From Thermoplasmatota archaeon (GTDB lineage: Archaea > Thermoplasmatota > Thermoplasmata > Thermoplasmatales > GCA-001856825): a DNA stretch of 64,000 nucleotides. The notes under the pieces were generated by a model. The model saw only the letters and a list, made by a program, of their open reading frames with translations, made no database searches and was not told the DNA's origin. Positions 1-10,044 of the stretch are shown in pieces. The stretch is from the NCBI GenBank assembly GCA_023379555.1, contig JAMCQR010000037.1, positions 27,714-91,713 on the forward strand, read 5' to 3'. Each line of letters starts with the position of its first letter. The first letter of the stretch is position 1. The position numbers and the translations under genes were made by a program.

Positions 1-1004
1 TCTTCAAAGAAGGAATAGAAGCCATTGTAAAATATTATTGAGAGAATAAGACCCACCACGGCCACAACACCCACGAATGTTGTTCTCTTCATCCTGATCC
101 CTCCAACCAGGCCCGAAAGTGAGGAGGAATACAGGTTGAGGACGTTTGCTGAAATTCCCCCAAGGACGATTGCAAAGAGGGCGATTACAGCATATCTACC
201 AGAAATCAACTGGAGTGAGCCCATGGCTGAAAGTGTTGAATTCAGCAGTATGAAGGATATTGAAATTGCGACGATTTCCACGAATGTGGTGGAAATGAAT
301 GAACCTGAGAATACGTAGGAGAATAATTTCTTCTGACTAGTGTTCTCCGGGAGATATCTTGAATAATCTGAGGCATAGGGCCCCCAGCTCATGAGATAGC
401 TATAGCTTATTGCCACCATGAACAGGAACGATAGGCCGATAGAAATATTGCCAGGGACAATGGTATCCATCTTCCCGGTGACTATGATATATATAAAAAT
501 TATGAGGAATAGAATTCCCAGAATGTAGGACAGTATTTTTTCCAACCTATGAATGAAATCATGCCCGATGTAAGCGACAACGAAAACAACTCCAACGAAT
601 ATCAATAGAAGGAAAACGTAAGATACCCTGAAGATCAGATAAAGAGCCTCGACTGCAAGCACGTTGTTAATGATGAACCACCCTACAGTATTTGATAGAT
701 TGACGAGCCCGAAAGCTCTCATCACTTCGGCCCCCATTGAATTTGTCGTGCTCATCATTTGAGGATACCCTGTCCTGGGCCCCATGATTGCAGACAATCC
801 AACTATGGTGGCCCCGAGTATATTACCAATAATTATTGACAGCAGGGCGCTGGAAAAATTCATCCCAAGACTGAGAGGAATAAAGCCAAGTGCAAAGTCT
901 GCAATTGTTAGATTTGCTGCAAACCAAAGATTGAATGAGGATCTGGAAGACCCCTTTCTCATTTCTGGAGTTATTTTTTCTATCCCTACCGTCTCAACTG
1001 TCAC
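1..1004 (-). CDS. NCS1-family nucleobase/cytosine permease, C-terminus cut by window edge
   Basis: Integral membrane secondary transporter of the nucleobase:cation symporter-1 family, which imports cytosine, purines, allantoin or thiamine-like compounds; the substrate cannot be read here. My translation of the minus strand stays open from position 1004 to the window edge (about 334 residues). Family landmarks are NLWFAANLTIADFALG near residue 22, GPRTGYPQM near residue 74 and WGPYASDYSRYLP near residue 195, separated by hydrophobic segments. The start is taken as a GTG because an in-frame TAA lies at 1035-1037 and a TATA-like box sits about 26 bp upstream, which fits a leaderless mRNA. The C-terminal helices are outside the window. 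Family assignment is firm. Confidence 0.87.
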   Translation of the reverse strand, partial: MTVETVGIEKITPEMRKGSSRSSFNLWFAANLTIADFALGFIPLSLGMNFSSALLSIIIGNILGATIVGLSAIMGPRTGYPQMMSTTNSMGAEVMRAFGLVNLSNTVGWFIINNVLAVEALYLIFRVSYVFLLLIFVGVVFVVAYIGHDFIHRLEKILSYILGILFLIIFIYIIVTGKMDTIVPGNISIGLSFLFMVAISYSYLMSWGPYASDYSRYLPENTSQKKLFSYVFSGSFISTTFVEIVAISISFILLNSTLSAMGSLQLISGRYAVIALFAIVLGGISANVLNLYSSSLSGLVGGIRMKRTTFVGVVAVVGLILSIIFYNGFYSFFE

Positions 1005-1023
1005 TCCCGAACATGTGTTCAGG

Positions 1024-1036
1024 TTATATATATTTT
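1024..1036 (-). promoter_or_regulatory. TATA box for the NCS1 permease
   Basis: A run reading AAAATATATATAA on the minus strand is centred about 26 bp before the GTG start of the permease. This is the archaeal box A spacing expected for a leaderless transcript. Confidence 0.6.
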
Positions 1037-1064
1037 AATCATGAAAGAAAATGTGACCAAGGGA

Positions 1065-1463
1065 TCATTCCCTGTACACGTACCAGATCCCAGTAGCATA
1101 AGTGCATAATTTGCCTTCTGCGTCAAAGAGACTTATTTTAACGTATACAATTCTTTTTCCTTCCTTAATTACCTCTCCAACTGCCCTTACCAGACCTTTT
1201 TTGACTGGATTCAGGTAGCTGATGTTCAGGTTCGAGGTGACCTGATTTGTCTTGCAAAGACTGAAGACTGCAGTTCCGCCTGCAGTGTCGAGAAGCGTTG
1301 CGATGGCACCACCATTCATGAAATCCCCTGTCCGCATATGGTTCTCCTTTAAATCAAGCGAAGCCTCCGCGACCCCCGGGGAGACGATCTTAACCTTCAT
1401 ACCAACGAATTTTATGAAAGGATCATTCTCAATCATACCTGAAAGCAAATCCCAATCTTCCAT
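1065..1463 (-). CDS. PaaI-family hotdog thioesterase
   Basis: Small hotdog-fold protein (132 aa) of the PaaI/4HBT group, which hydrolyses acyl-CoA thioesters, often phenylacetyl- or hydroxybenzoyl-CoA. The recognisable core is NGGAIATLLDTAGG (about residues 50-63), the helix-turn region that carries the active-site Asn/Gly and Asp in this family. The length is typical for a single hotdog domain that assembles as a tetramer. The ATG at 1463 is supported by a TATA-like box 24 bp upstream. It is divergent from the methyltransferase gene. The physiological substrate is unknown. Confidence 0.85.
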   Translation of the reverse strand: MEDWDLLSGMIENDPFIKFVGMKVKIVSPGVAEASLDLKENHMRTGDFMNGGAIATLLDTAGGTAVFSLCKTNQVTSNLNISYLNPVKKGLVRAVGEVIKEGKRIVYVKISLFDAEGKLCTYATGIWYVYRE

Positions 1464-1480
1464 AGACGATGCATAAAAAA

Positions 1481-1493
1481 CAATTATATAAAC
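1481..1493. promoter_or_regulatory. AT-rich TATA element in the divergent thioesterase/methyltransferase spacer
   Basis: The sequence AATTATATAAA lies in the 42 bp between two divergent starts. It is 24 bp from the minus-strand ATG and about 20 bp from the plus-strand GTG, so one element may serve both directions. Confidence 0.5.
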
Positions 1494-1505
1494 AGATTAT
1501 GTCAG

Positions 1506-2096
1506 GTGTTGCAAAGGACATACTGGGACAAGGAATACAAGTTCAGGGGAAGACTCTGGAGAGGAGGCTCCAGGGAAACTGAGATAATCACTTCCTTGAT
1601 GGTCAGTGGATTGTCCCTGGATAATGGATGTGGTAACGGCAAGGATACGCCCAAGGCTGAAAACATCATAGGGAGTGACTTTTCCAGGAACGCACTGCGT
1701 CTCTATCCTCTTGAAACCAAGGTGCAGTCTGATATGAGGCACTTGCCATTCAAGGACGAAATCTTCTCAAATGTACTATTTCTACATTCACTGGACCATC
1801 TTTTGGAAAGTGACAGGCTGATCGCGATGCGAGAGGCAAAAAGGGTCCTCAGACGGGACGGGAACATACTGATCAAGGCATTCACCGTCCGTGATTTCAG
1901 GTTTGGAAAAGGAATACTTGTGGAAAAAGACACATTCAGGAGGGGAAATGGAATAGTGACTCATTACTTCACAACAGACTATTTCAACCAACTTGACTTT
2001 CTCAGAGTAAAAAAATTAAATTTAATAAATTATAATATTATTATAAACAGGAAAAATCTTCCCAGGGAGGAAGTTATTATATTATTGCAAAAATGA
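1506..2096 (+). CDS. SAM-dependent methyltransferase (class I)
   Basis: Class I (Rossmann) methyltransferase of 196 aa, Methyltransf_11-like. Motif I reads LDNGCGNGKD (about residues 38-47), the glycine-rich loop that binds S-adenosylmethionine. Motif II-like IIGSDFSRNAL follows near residue 54, and MRHLPFKDEIFSNVLFLHSLDHL (about 77-99) matches the post-II/motif IV region. The domain is compact and has no substrate-specific insert, so the methyl acceptor is unknown. Start is GTG 1506 or the next codon TTG 1509; an upstream TATA element leaves almost no leader. The 3' third is AT-rich. Confidence 0.82.
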   Translation: MLQRTYWDKEYKFRGRLWRGGSRETEIITSLMVSGLSLDNGCGNGKDTPKAENIIGSDFSRNALRLYPLETKVQSDMRHLPFKDEIFSNVLFLHSLDHLLESDRLIAMREAKRVLRRDGNILIKAFTVRDFRFGKGILVEKDTFRRGNGIVTHYFTTDYFNQLDFLRVKKLNLINYNIIINRKNLPREEVIILLQK

Positions 2097-2157
2097 AAAC
2101 GGGCAGCAAGTGTTGAATGTGCTCTTTGAGATTTATACAAATATTCAGAAATATTTG

Positions 2158-2170
2158 AAAATTTATATAT
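2158..2170 (+). promoter_or_regulatory. TATA box of the gyrBA operon
   Basis: AAATTTATATAT centred near 2165 lies about 33 bp before the gyrB ATG, so transcription would start a few bases upstream of that codon. No strong Shine-Dalgarno sequence is visible. Confidence 0.5.
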
Positions 2171-2198
2171 GAAAAAACGTTAAGGATTGAGTGAAAAA

Positions 2199-4124
2199 AT
2201 GGATGATTATTCAGCCAAGGATATAGTTGTTTTAGAGGGGCTGAAGGCCGTTAGGAAAAGACCCGCTATGTATATAGGGAGCACTGATCAGCGTGGTCTT
2301 CACCAGCTTTTGTACGAAATAGTCGATAACAGCATTGACGAGTCAATGGCTGGCGTGTGCAAGAACATATACATTTCAGTCAGAGGAAGGAAGGTCACAG
2401 TGGAAGATGATGGAAGAGGTATACCAGTTGATGTGCATCCCAAATACAATAAGTCTGCCCTGGAGATTGTCCTTACTGAACTCCATTCTGGAGCCAAGTT
2501 TGAAAAGAAAGTCTACAAGGTTTCGGGAGGGCTTCATGGAGTTGGAATGCACGTTGTCAACGCTCTCTCATCAAAGTTCGAAATATTCGTGAAACGGGAT
2601 GGGATGGTGTACTACCAGAGATATTCCAACGGAGAGAAACAGACTGAAGTGATCAAGGCAGGAGAGATTGTCGGGAACTCTGTGAAATGGTTTGGGGAGG
2701 AGAGAGCTGATTTCCACATTGATAGTCCCACAGGTACGCTGACTATTTATGAACCGGATGAAACCATAATGGAGCCGGTCGATTATTCAGAGCAGATCAT
2801 TACCGGAAGAATTGAGGAGCTCTCTTACCTCAACAAGGGGCTTACGCTGGTTCTTGACTGGAACGGGAAGATATCCAAGTATAATCACGAAGGGGGGATA
2901 GCTGAACTCGTATCTACCATGAATTCAGGCAAGGTCACCCTTCACGACGACGTAATCTATAATAATATACAGACGGACTCGACAATGATAGAATTTGCAA
3001 TCCAGTACAACGAGTCTGTCGGGGAGAATCTACTGGCTTTCGTGAACAACATAAATACCAGGGAAGGAGGTACCCATGTATCTGGATTCAGGGCAGCACT
3101 TACCAAGGTGATGAATGACGTCGCCAAAAAGGAGGAGATAATTGATTCTGATGATTATTTCACCGGAGAAGATGTCAGGGAAGGTCTCACGGCAGTAATC
3201 CACCTTAAAATGCACGAACCTCAATTCGAAGGGCAGACAAAGGAGAAACTGGGGAACAGCAACGTGAAGGGAATGGTTTTCAGCGCAGTTGCCGATTATC
3301 TGAAATTGTATTTTGAAGACCACCCAAAAGTTGCAGAAATTATTTCGAAGAAGGCCTTCCAAGCCGCTGAGGCCAGGGAGGCAGCAAGGAATGCCAGGGA
3401 AATGGTAAGGTCCAAGAACGCATTCGCAGCGACCCTGCCCGGCAAGCTTGCCGAATGCACTCTGGAAGACCCAGAAAAGACCGAGCTTTACATAGTCGAG
3501 GGTGACTCCGCCGCGGGACCCGCCAAACAGGGGAGAGACAGGTCATTTCAAGCTATCTTGCCGATCAGAGGAAAAATATTGAACGTTGAGAAGGCAGGAT
3601 GGGATAAGATTCTCAAGAATGAGGAAATAAAAAACCTGTTTGCTGCAATAAACATGGGGCCAAATGATACTTATGATCCATCAAAGTTGAGATACGGGAA
3701 GATAATCATAATGACGGATGCGGATGTTGATGGAAGCCACATCAGGACCTTGATACTCACCCTCTTTTACAGGCATCTCAAAGATCTGGTAATAAATGGA
3801 CACATCTACTTCTCTCAAGTTCCACTTTTCAGGATCCAGAAGGGTACTACTGTAAAGTATGTGTATTCTGAAAAGGCAAAGGAAGAAGCGGTGAAGCAAT
3901 TCTCCAATCCAATTGTCCAGAGGTTCAAGGGACTGGGAGAGATGAATCCTGATCAGTTATGGGAAACAGCAATGAGTCCCGAGACCAGGAGACTTGTAAA
4001 GGTCACAATAGAAGATGCTAAGGAGGCAGACTATATTTTCACCCTTTTGATGGGTGAAGAGGTTGCACCCAGAAGAGAATTTATAATAGCCCACGCCAGG
4101 GAAGCGCAGAACATCGATGTGTGA
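2199..4124 (+). CDS. gyrB: DNA gyrase subunit B
   Basis: ATPase subunit of type IIA topoisomerase, which with GyrA introduces negative supercoils. GHKL ATPase motifs are present: EIVDNSIDE (residues 40-48, Mg-binding Asn 44), DGRGIP (71-76) and GGLHGVG (110-116). The TOPRIM domain has EGDSAAG (Glu at 434) and DADVDGSHI (507-515), the metal-binding acids. About 641 aa, the short archaeal/Gram-positive form without the E. coli insert. The ATG at 2199 was chosen over an in-frame TTG at 2187. It overlaps gyrA and forms a two-gene operon. Gyrase in Thermoplasmatales is generally regarded as an ancient bacterial acquisition. Confidence 0.97.
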   Translation: MDDYSAKDIVVLEGLKAVRKRPAMYIGSTDQRGLHQLLYEIVDNSIDESMAGVCKNIYISVRGRKVTVEDDGRGIPVDVHPKYNKSALEIVLTELHSGAKFEKKVYKVSGGLHGVGMHVVNALSSKFEIFVKRDGMVYYQRYSNGEKQTEVIKAGEIVGNSVKWFGEERADFHIDSPTGTLTIYEPDETIMEPVDYSEQIITGRIEELSYLNKGLTLVLDWNGKISKYNHEGGIAELVSTMNSGKVTLHDDVIYNNIQTDSTMIEFAIQYNESVGENLLAFVNNINTREGGTHVSGFRAALTKVMNDVAKKEEIIDSDDYFTGEDVREGLTAVIHLKMHEPQFEGQTKEKLGNSNVKGMVFSAVADYLKLYFEDHPKVAEIISKKAFQAAEAREAARNAREMVRSKNAFAATLPGKLAECTLEDPEKTELYIVEGDSAAGPAKQGRDRSFQAILPIRGKILNVEKAGWDKILKNEEIKNLFAAINMGPNDTYDPSKLRYGKIIIMTDADVDGSHIRTLILTLFYRHLKDLVINGHIYFSQVPLFRIQKGTTVKYVYSEKAKEEAVKQFSNPIVQRFKGLGEMNPDQLWETAMSPETRRLVKVTIEDAKEADYIFTLLMGEEVAPRREFIIAHAREAQNIDV

Positions 4125-4129
4125 TTAAT

Positions 4130-6538
4130 ATGGTAGAAACCAGAGCAATTGAGAAAGAAATGAGATACTCATATCTTGATTACGCGATGAGCGTGATCAT
4201 GTCGAGGGCCATTCCAGACGTAAGGGATGGACTCAAACCTGTTCAAAGAAGAATACTGTATTCAATGTATGAAATGGGACTGACATTCGACAAACCTTTC
4301 AGGAAATCAGCCAGGATTGTCGGAGACGTGATGGGAAAATATCATCCCCACGGGGATCAGGCTATATATTCCGCACTCGTCAGAATGGCACAGGACTTTT
4401 CCATGCGGTATCCCCTAATTCAGGGGCAGGGGAATTTCGGATCAAGAGACGCTGATCCTCCCGGTGCACAGAGATACACAGAAGCGAGGCTCAGCAAAAT
4501 TTCAAACGACGTCCTCACAGATATCGAATATGAGACAGTTGATTTTACGCCTAATTTCGATGGCACTCTGAAGGAACCACTATTCCTTCCGTCAAGAGTA
4601 CCCAATATTATTCTCAACGGTACTTCCGGAATCGCGGTAGGGATGGCAACAAACATGCCTCCCCATAATCTTAACGAGGTGGTTGATGGATTGATCCATC
4701 TCATCAAGCACAGGGATTCCACAGTAGAAGACATAATGAAATACGTACAGGGTCCTGATTTTCCCACAGGGTGTGTCATCCTAGGTAAGAATGGAATAAT
4801 CGAGGCATACAAGACGGGAAGAGGAAAATTTGACATGAGGGCGAGAGCGGAAATAAAAAAGAACGAGATCATATTCAACGAAATCCCGTATGAGGTAAAC
4901 AAGGCAGAGCTTATTTCCAAGATAGCGCAACTAGGAAAGGACGGAATAATAGACGGTCTTGTCAACATAAAAGATGAGAGCAACAAGGAAGGAATTAGGG
5001 TAGTTATCAAGGTCAGGGAGGGGGCAAATCCAGAATTGACCCTTAAGCAGGTATATGAGCATTCACAGATGCAGGTCTCATTCGGAATAATTAACTTAGT
5101 TCTCATCGACGACGCACCCAAAACGGTTGGGCTCCTTGACATGATGAAGGAATTCCTGAAGCATCGCGAGATTGTAGTGAGAAGGAGGACAGAATTTTAC
5201 CTCAAGAAGGTCAAGCAGCGTGAACATATTCTTGAGGGCCTGATCAGGGCGCTGGACAGTATAGACCTCACCATTAAAATAATTAGAAATGCCAGGGAAG
5301 TTAAGGATGCAAGGGAATCTTTGAAAGTGGAATTCTCTCTGGACGATGAGCAGGCCAATGCAATACTTGACACAAAGTTGCAGAAACTCACCGGGATGGA
5401 GATGTCCGACCTGAAGAAGGAATTGGAAGAGATCAGGAAGAAGATACTGGAATACACAGAGCTGCTTGAAAATGAAGAGAAAAGATGGGAACTTGTCGCC
5501 GATGAACTGGAAGAGATAAAGGAGTTGTACGGAGATGCAAGGAGAACCGAGATTTCTGACAGCTACGTTGAAACGACCGAGGAGGAGCTGATTCCCCACG
5601 AAAATGACACGATAATTCTGACAGAAGACAACAGGTTGAACAGAATTGAGGCCGACACATTCTCCCCACAGCGGAGAGGGGGGAAGGGAGTGTTTGCAGG
5701 ATCACCCGAAAGCGAGATGAGACAGTTGATATCCGTGGATTCTCACGACAGGATTTTCCTTTTCTCAAGTTCAGGGAAGGTCTATCAGATCAAGGCATAC
5801 ATGATACCAAAAGGGGAGAGGAGGTCCAGGGGAAAGCTTATTTCAGCAATTTTCGACAACATCCCGGATAAGGTTATATTCATCATGGGCGAGAGAGCTG
5901 CTGCCGACAAGAAGTATTTGCTCTTCGCGACCGAAAAGGGGAGGGTGAAGAAGACAGAAATTTCAGAATTTATGAACATAAGGTCAAACGGCCTCATAGC
6001 CCTAAAGTTGCGGGAAGGGGATCTCCTAAAGGATGTTTTCATCACTGCAGGAAACGAAAGAATTGCAATGCTTTCAACGGACGGCAGGCTAGCACTGATA
6101 GAAGAATCAGAATTCCGTCCAATGGGAAGAAATACTTCAGGAGTGATTGGAATGAGATTCAAGGAGAACAACAGAGTATCATGCAATTCAACAATATCCA
6201 CCAACGAGATGCTCATCATCACTGAAAAGGGTCTCGGGAAAAGAGTTTCGGTCGAGGAATTCAGCATGCGCCACAGGGGAGCAAAAGGCATGAAGGCTCT
6301 AAAGGTGACTGAGAGAACTGGAAAGCCGGTTTACGTGACCTCCATTGAGCAGGATGATGAATTCCTTGCCATAACGAAGACCGGTAAAACGATTAGGGTC
6401 AAGGTTTCCACAGTTCCGGCAAAAGGAAGATATGCACAGGGTGTCAAGATAATCGATCTTGACGAAGGAGACTTCGTAGTTTCTGTCTCCAGGATCACGC
6501 AAGAAAATGTAAATGGATCAGACAGTCAACCGGATTGA
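4130..6538 (+). CDS. gyrA: DNA gyrase subunit A
   Basis: DNA breakage-reunion subunit. The winged-helix domain carries the catalytic tyrosine in AQRYTEARL (Tyr 116), preceded by [12 protein letters not shown]. The C-terminal pinwheel contains a perfect GyrA box QRRGGKG (residues 514-520), the signature required for DNA wrapping and negative supercoiling, so this is gyrase rather than topoisomerase IV. The start is ambiguous: a GTG at 4121 overlaps the gyrB stop by 4 nt, and an ATG at 4130 follows a GTGAT ribosome-binding-like sequence. The ATG is preferred. About 802 aa. The last 13 nt overlap the convergent mevalonate kinase gene. Confidence 0.97.
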   Translation: MVETRAIEKEMRYSYLDYAMSVIMSRAIPDVRDGLKPVQRRILYSMYEMGLTFDKPFRKSARIVGDVMGKYHPHGDQAIYSALVRMAQDFSMRYPLIQGQGNFGSRDADPPGAQRYTEARLSKISNDVLTDIEYETVDFTPNFDGTLKEPLFLPSRVPNIILNGTSGIAVGMATNMPPHNLNEVVDGLIHLIKHRDSTVEDIMKYVQGPDFPTGCVILGKNGIIEAYKTGRGKFDMRARAEIKKNEIIFNEIPYEVNKAELISKIAQLGKDGIIDGLVNIKDESNKEGIRVVIKVREGANPELTLKQVYEHSQMQVSFGIINLVLIDDAPKTVGLLDMMKEFLKHREIVVRRRTEFYLKKVKQREHILEGLIRALDSIDLTIKIIRNAREVKDARESLKVEFSLDDEQANAILDTKLQKLTGMEMSDLKKELEEIRKKILEYTELLENEEKRWELVADELEEIKELYGDARRTEISDSYVETTEEELIPHENDTIILTEDNRLNRIEADTFSPQRRGGKGVFAGSPESEMRQLISVDSHDRIFLFSSSGKVYQIKAYMIPKGERRSRGKLISAIFDNIPDKVIFIMGERAAADKKYLLFATEKGRVKKTEISEFMNIRSNGLIALKLREGDLLKDVFITAGNERIAMLSTDGRLALIEESEFRPMGRNTSGVIGMRFKENNRVSCNSTISTNEMLIITEKGLGKRVSVEEFSMRHRGAKGMKALKVTERTGKPVYVTSIEQDDEFLAITKTGKTIRVKVSTVPAKGRYAQGVKIIDLDEGDFVVSVSRITQENVNGSDSQPD

Positions 6539-7440
6539 GTCCCAAGATCCTGTGGCTCCTGTCTCTCCCTGAATATACCTACATTGGTGGTTGACGTCTC
6601 AAAGAACATCAAATTCATCTCCCTCAGTTTAGCTCTCAGCTTTTCCCTATCTTTTGGAAGTATTATTACTGCCCCGCCCCCTCCGGCTCCGGTCAGCTTG
6701 GCCCCATATCCGTAATCGCGTCCCAGTGAAACCACCTTCTCTATTGTCTCAGTTGAAATGCCAAAGATTTTCAGTTCAGAATGATTTTCATTCATCAATT
6801 CGCCAATCTTATCGAGATTCCCTCTAATCACTTCTCTCACCCCCTCTGATGTTATGTTTCCTATGCTTTCCATCACGTCCTTTGCCAATTTTCCTCTCTC
6901 ATAGAACTTCCTGACTTTTGCCACCTGCTCCCTGGTCGATCCCTTCGAGCCCGTGTATACTATGACCAGGTCTATGGCCTTTGCAGGAATGCTGGAAAAA
7001 TTCCATTTTCTGGTATCCTTCTCCACCGTCCAGAGGGGAATCCCCCCGCTCCCATTGGTAAGCACATATCCTCCGGCCACGATTGTGGTGGTATCAATTG
7101 GGCTGCCACTTCCCTGGACTGAATATTCTATTTCAAAAGCTTCCCTGGCCAAACTCTCTTTATCGTAATTCCTCTCGTGATAGAGAATTCCAGAAATGAT
7201 CATGGATGACGTTCCCAACCCTGATCCAGAGGGCACCTGTGTCTCCACCTTAACTATAACATCCTTCAGGCCAAGATAATTAAGCGTCCTGTTCACAAAT
7301 GTACTAAATTGAGCCCCATTTCTGCTAGGTATGACACTGATTCTTGCGAACAGGTCTACCGCTGCAGACAGTGCTGGGTAGCCATATACTACTGCATGCT
7401 CTCCGAACAGTATTATCTTATGGGGAGTATAAACAGCCAT
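6526..7440 (-). CDS. mvk: mevalonate kinase (GHMP family)
   Basis: GHMP-superfamily kinase of 304 aa that phosphorylates mevalonate for isoprenoid (archaeal lipid) synthesis. Visible motifs are [18 protein letters not shown] at the N-terminus (catalytic-site Lys and Glu), the ATP-binding loop [10 protein letters not shown] (residues 70-79), SPIDTTT (Asp 116, the catalytic Asp of canonical mevalonate kinases) and the C-terminal [12 protein letters not shown] loop. It reads as a classical mevalonate 5-kinase rather than the mevalonate 3-kinase described in Thermoplasma. Its ATG follows the stop of the YbjQ-like gene directly, so the two are probably co-transcribed. The 3' end overlaps gyrA. Confidence 0.88.
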   Translation of the reverse strand: MAVYTPHKIILFGEHAVVYGYPALSAAVDLFARISVIPSRNGAQFSTFVNRTLNYLGLKDVIVKVETQVPSGSGLGTSSMIISGILYHERNYDKESLAREAFEIEYSVQGSGSPIDTTTIVAGGYVLTNGSGGIPLWTVEKDTRKWNFSSIPAKAIDLVIVYTGSKGSTREQVAKVRKFYERGKLAKDVMESIGNITSEGVREVIRGNLDKIGELMNENHSELKIFGISTETIEKVVSLGRDYGYGAKLTGAGGGGAVIILPKDREKLRAKLREMNLMFFETSTTNVGIFRERQEPQDLGTQSG

Positions 7441-7827
7441 TCATCTGAGGGCGACTGGTTGGGTCGGTGCGCTTTCCTTTTCAACTACGACAGCAGTTCC
7501 GTAGGCCAGTATCTCTGACATTACCTGTCCTATTTCTGAAGAATCAAATCTGACCTCAATGACGGCATTTGCCCCAAGTGATTTAGCGTGCTGTTTCAGT
7601 CTTTCAAGAGCCTCGAATCTGCTCTGATCAAGCATCTGGGTGTATTCCTTTATCTCTCCGCCTGCTATTGTCCTGAGTGAGGCGACTACGTTTCCTCCAA
7701 TACCTCTTGACCTGACAATGAGACCCCACGTGAATCCCACTACGCTCGTGATTTTATACCCAGGAACGTATGGAGTACTCACAACAACCATGTCTGGCGA
7801 GGACGAATTATAGTTTCCCGAGAACAT
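7441..7827 (-). CDS. YbjQ/UPF0145-family protein
   Basis: Protein of 128 aa that matches the YbjQ (UPF0145, putative heavy-metal-binding) family along its length: STPYVPGYKITSVVG near the N-terminus, GLIVRSRGIGGNVVA in the middle, then a helical SRFEALERLKQHAKSLGANAV and the strand VIEVRFDSSE. Family members form small ring-like oligomers and have no settled function. A TATA-like box lies about 25 bp before the ATG (leaderless). It is immediately followed by mevalonate kinase with no gap, which suggests a shared transcript and no obvious shared function. Confidence 0.85.
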   Translation of the reverse strand: MFSGNYNSSSPDMVVVSTPYVPGYKITSVVGFTWGLIVRSRGIGGNVVASLRTIAGGEIKEYTQMLDQSRFEALERLKQHAKSLGANAVIEVRFDSSEIGQVMSEILAYGTAVVVEKESAPTQPVALR

Positions 7828-7864
7828 AATGGGTAAGAAAAAACAAATATAAAAATATCAGTAT

Positions 7865-9490
7865 TCAGTCTTCTTCAGAGCCCGGGCTCTTTCCTGGTGG
7901 TTTCGGGCCTCCGCCAGCGGATGCTTTTGTTGCAATCACGTCGTCTATTCTCAGTATCATTACAGCAGCATCAGTTGCACTGTTGATTGCCTGTTTGCCA
8001 ACCCTTATGGGCTCTATGACTCCGAGGTCCACCATGTCTTCTGCCTTGCCTGTGAATACGTTGGCACCAAATGTTTTGTGCCCTTCGGAATGCTGCCTCT
8101 TCAGCGAAATCAAAATTCCAATTGCATCAAGTCCTGCATTTTCAGCAAGAGTCCTTGGGACTATTTCCATCGCCTCGGCATACTTCTCGATGGCAAGCTG
8201 TTCCCTTCCGCCAACAGTCGCACTGTATTCCTTCAGCTTAAGAGCGATCTCTGTTGCAGCTGCGCCCCCTCCAGGTACAATCTTCCCGTCTTCCAGTGCT
8301 GCAGCAACGACGTGCAGCGAGTCAACCAAGCTTCTCTCGATCTCATCGACCACGTGCTCAGTCCCTCCCCTGATCAGGACAGAGACTGCCTTCGGGTTCT
8401 TGCACCCTGTGACGAACGTAAGATGGTCTTCACCAATCTTTACCTCTTCTACCCTGTCAGAGTATCCAAGGTCTTGGGGACTGAGGTCATCTATATTCGT
8501 GATCATATTCCCGCCAACTGCTTTTGACAGTTTCTCTATATCGCTCTTCTTGACTCTTCTTGCTGCATATATCCCTTCCTTTGCAAGGAAGTGCATTGCA
8601 AGATCGTCTATTCCCTTCTGCGTGAGCACTACGTTGGCGCCGCTCGCTTTAATTTTATCCACCATTCCTTTTAGAATACCCTCTTCCTGTTTCTTGAATT
8701 TGCCGATAGCTTGAGGGTCCTCAATCCTTATTGAGGTATCAAATTCCGGCTTCTTGATCTCCAGGGCGAAATTCAGAAGTGCAATTTTCGCATTGTTGAC
8801 AAATGTCGGCATGCCTGGGTGGACCCTCTCCTTGTCCACTATAATCCCCTGTATCAACACAGTATCCTCGATGGATCCTCCGTGCTTCTTTACGAGCTGG
8901 ATGTCATCCATATCAACAATGACCTTCTGGCCCCTTTCCTGCTTGACCTGTGACACGGCCTTTACGGATATATCTGCAAGTTTGGCCTTGGATGTTGAAG
9001 CGCCTTTTGAATTCAGTGCCGTATTGGCAATCTTTGTCAAAAGAACGGCATCATTTCCAATAGGCGTAGATATGCTGCTCAACACTTCTTTTGCCTTTTC
9101 TGCTGCCATCCTGTATCCAGATGCTATCACTGTTGGATGGACGTTCTGATTCAGCAGATCCTCTGCTTTCCTCAACAGTTCTCCAGCAAGTACTGCTGCA
9201 GTTGTCGTTCCATCTCCAACTTCCTGATCCTGCGTCTTTGAAACCTCGACCATCATCTTGGCAGCGGGATGATCTATGTCCATCTCCTTCAGAATTGTGA
9301 CACCGTCATTAGTTATCACAATGTCTCCAAGGGAATCAACCATCATCTTATCCATTCCTCTTGGGCCAAGTGTCGTCTTTACTGCATCTGCAATTGCTTT
9401 AGCAGCATTAATGTTATTCTGCATCGCGTTCTTTCCTTGCTCTCTCTTTGATCCTTCCTTTAAAATAAATATCGGTTGTCCTGGCATCAT
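7865..9490 (-). CDS. ths: thermosome subunit (group II chaperonin)
   Basis: Subunit of the archaeal HSP60/CCT-type chaperonin, a double-ring ATP-driven protein-folding cage in the cytoplasm. Of its 541 aa, [10 protein letters not shown] (about 40-49), NDGVTIL (61-67) and [15 protein letters not shown] (92-106) form the nucleotide site, and [13 protein letters not shown] and [15 protein letters not shown] lie in the C-terminal equatorial half. The tail ends in SPGSEED rather than a GGM repeat. A second paralogous subunit would be expected elsewhere. GAGGTG lies upstream of the ATG (ATG at 9487 is also possible), with a TATA box further up. Confidence 0.96.
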   Translation of the reverse strand: MMPGQPIFILKEGSKREQGKNAMQNNINAAKAIADAVKTTLGPRGMDKMMVDSLGDIVITNDGVTILKEMDIDHPAAKMMVEVSKTQDQEVGDGTTTAAVLAGELLRKAEDLLNQNVHPTVIASGYRMAAEKAKEVLSSISTPIGNDAVLLTKIANTALNSKGASTSKAKLADISVKAVSQVKQERGQKVIVDMDDIQLVKKHGGSIEDTVLIQGIIVDKERVHPGMPTFVNNAKIALLNFALEIKKPEFDTSIRIEDPQAIGKFKKQEEGILKGMVDKIKASGANVVLTQKGIDDLAMHFLAKEGIYAARRVKKSDIEKLSKAVGGNMITNIDDLSPQDLGYSDRVEEVKIGEDHLTFVTGCKNPKAVSVLIRGGTEHVVDEIERSLVDSLHVVAAALEDGKIVPGGGAAATEIALKLKEYSATVGGREQLAIEKYAEAMEIVPRTLAENAGLDAIGILISLKRQHSEGHKTFGANVFTGKAEDMVDLGVIEPIRVGKQAINSATDAAVMILRIDDVIATKASAGGGPKPPGKSPGSEED

Positions 9491-9526
9491 TGACCTTTAA
9501 CACCTCGTTTTTCCTTATTTTATTCT

Positions 9527-9537
9527 TCTATATAAAC
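9527..9537 (-). promoter_or_regulatory. TATA box of the thermosome gene
   Basis: On the minus strand TGTTTATATAG lies about 40 bp before the ATG. The transcript would start near 9505 and carry a short leader containing GAGGTG, unlike the leaderless genes around it. Confidence 0.5.
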
Positions 9538-9649
9538 ATATCCTTAGCCCTGACTTTTGCGAATACTAAAAGAACGTGGAAATATTGTATTCCTGAGCAT
9601 ATCTGAGATAATGGAAATTCAGATATACGAGCACCACATTAACCATAAA

Positions 9650-9723
9650 GCCACCGTAGCTCAGCCTGGTAGAGCAGCTGATTCGTAATCAGCAGGTCGA
9701 GGGTCCAAATCCCTTCGGTGGCT
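9650..9723 (+). tRNA. tRNA-Thr (anticodon CGT)
   Basis: A full cloverleaf can be drawn: acceptor GCCACCG/CGGTGGC, D arm GCTCAGCCTGGTAGAGC, anticodon stem GCTGA/TCAGC around the loop TTCGTAA (anticodon CGT, reading ACG), T arm GAGGG/CCCTT, and discriminator T. CCA is not encoded and there is no intron. A T-rich run follows directly. Confidence 0.95.
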
Positions 9724-10044
9724 TTTCCGCTATTTTCAATTGAGCCGTTAGGGTGTCCCGTACCCCGCCGTCTAATAGCGACATCCATGCTCTCCTTTTG
9801 GTTTCTGGTACAGTTCGTTCGAGAGCATTTTAATGTCGCATGCAACAAGCTCGGGGGAGGATACATCGCTGGGCCATTTATTACTGGAGTTCAGACATTC
9901 CTCGGCACCAGGTTTCCATCACTTATCAAGTTCACACTCACTCCAGTAACCATGGTGCTGCCGTTAATCCGGTATGTCATTGAAACTGTCACCGTGAAGC
10001 GGACCAGGATAAACTGATTGTACTGCGTTCCTCACCCACCCTGC
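9724..10044. other. Intergenic region without a convincing gene
   Basis: About 320 bp between tRNA-Thr and the phosphodiesterase stop. A 99-codon plus-strand reading frame exists but starts inside the tRNA and has no recognisable domain or ribosome-binding site. Nothing else is supported. Confidence 0.5.

Noticed and set aside
4420..5142. 240-codon minus-strand ORF inside gyrA
   Set aside because: Antisense shadow of a strongly conserved gene, with Ser/Leu/Pro-rich low-complexity composition.
7983..8714. 243-codon plus-strand ORF inside the thermosome gene
   Set aside because: Antisense shadow of the chaperonin; composition biased to Ser/Ala/Pro and no domain.
9718..10017. 99-codon plus-strand ORF after tRNA-Thr
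   Set aside because: It begins inside the tRNA acceptor stem, has no ribosome-binding site or recognisable domain, and its composition is not convincing.
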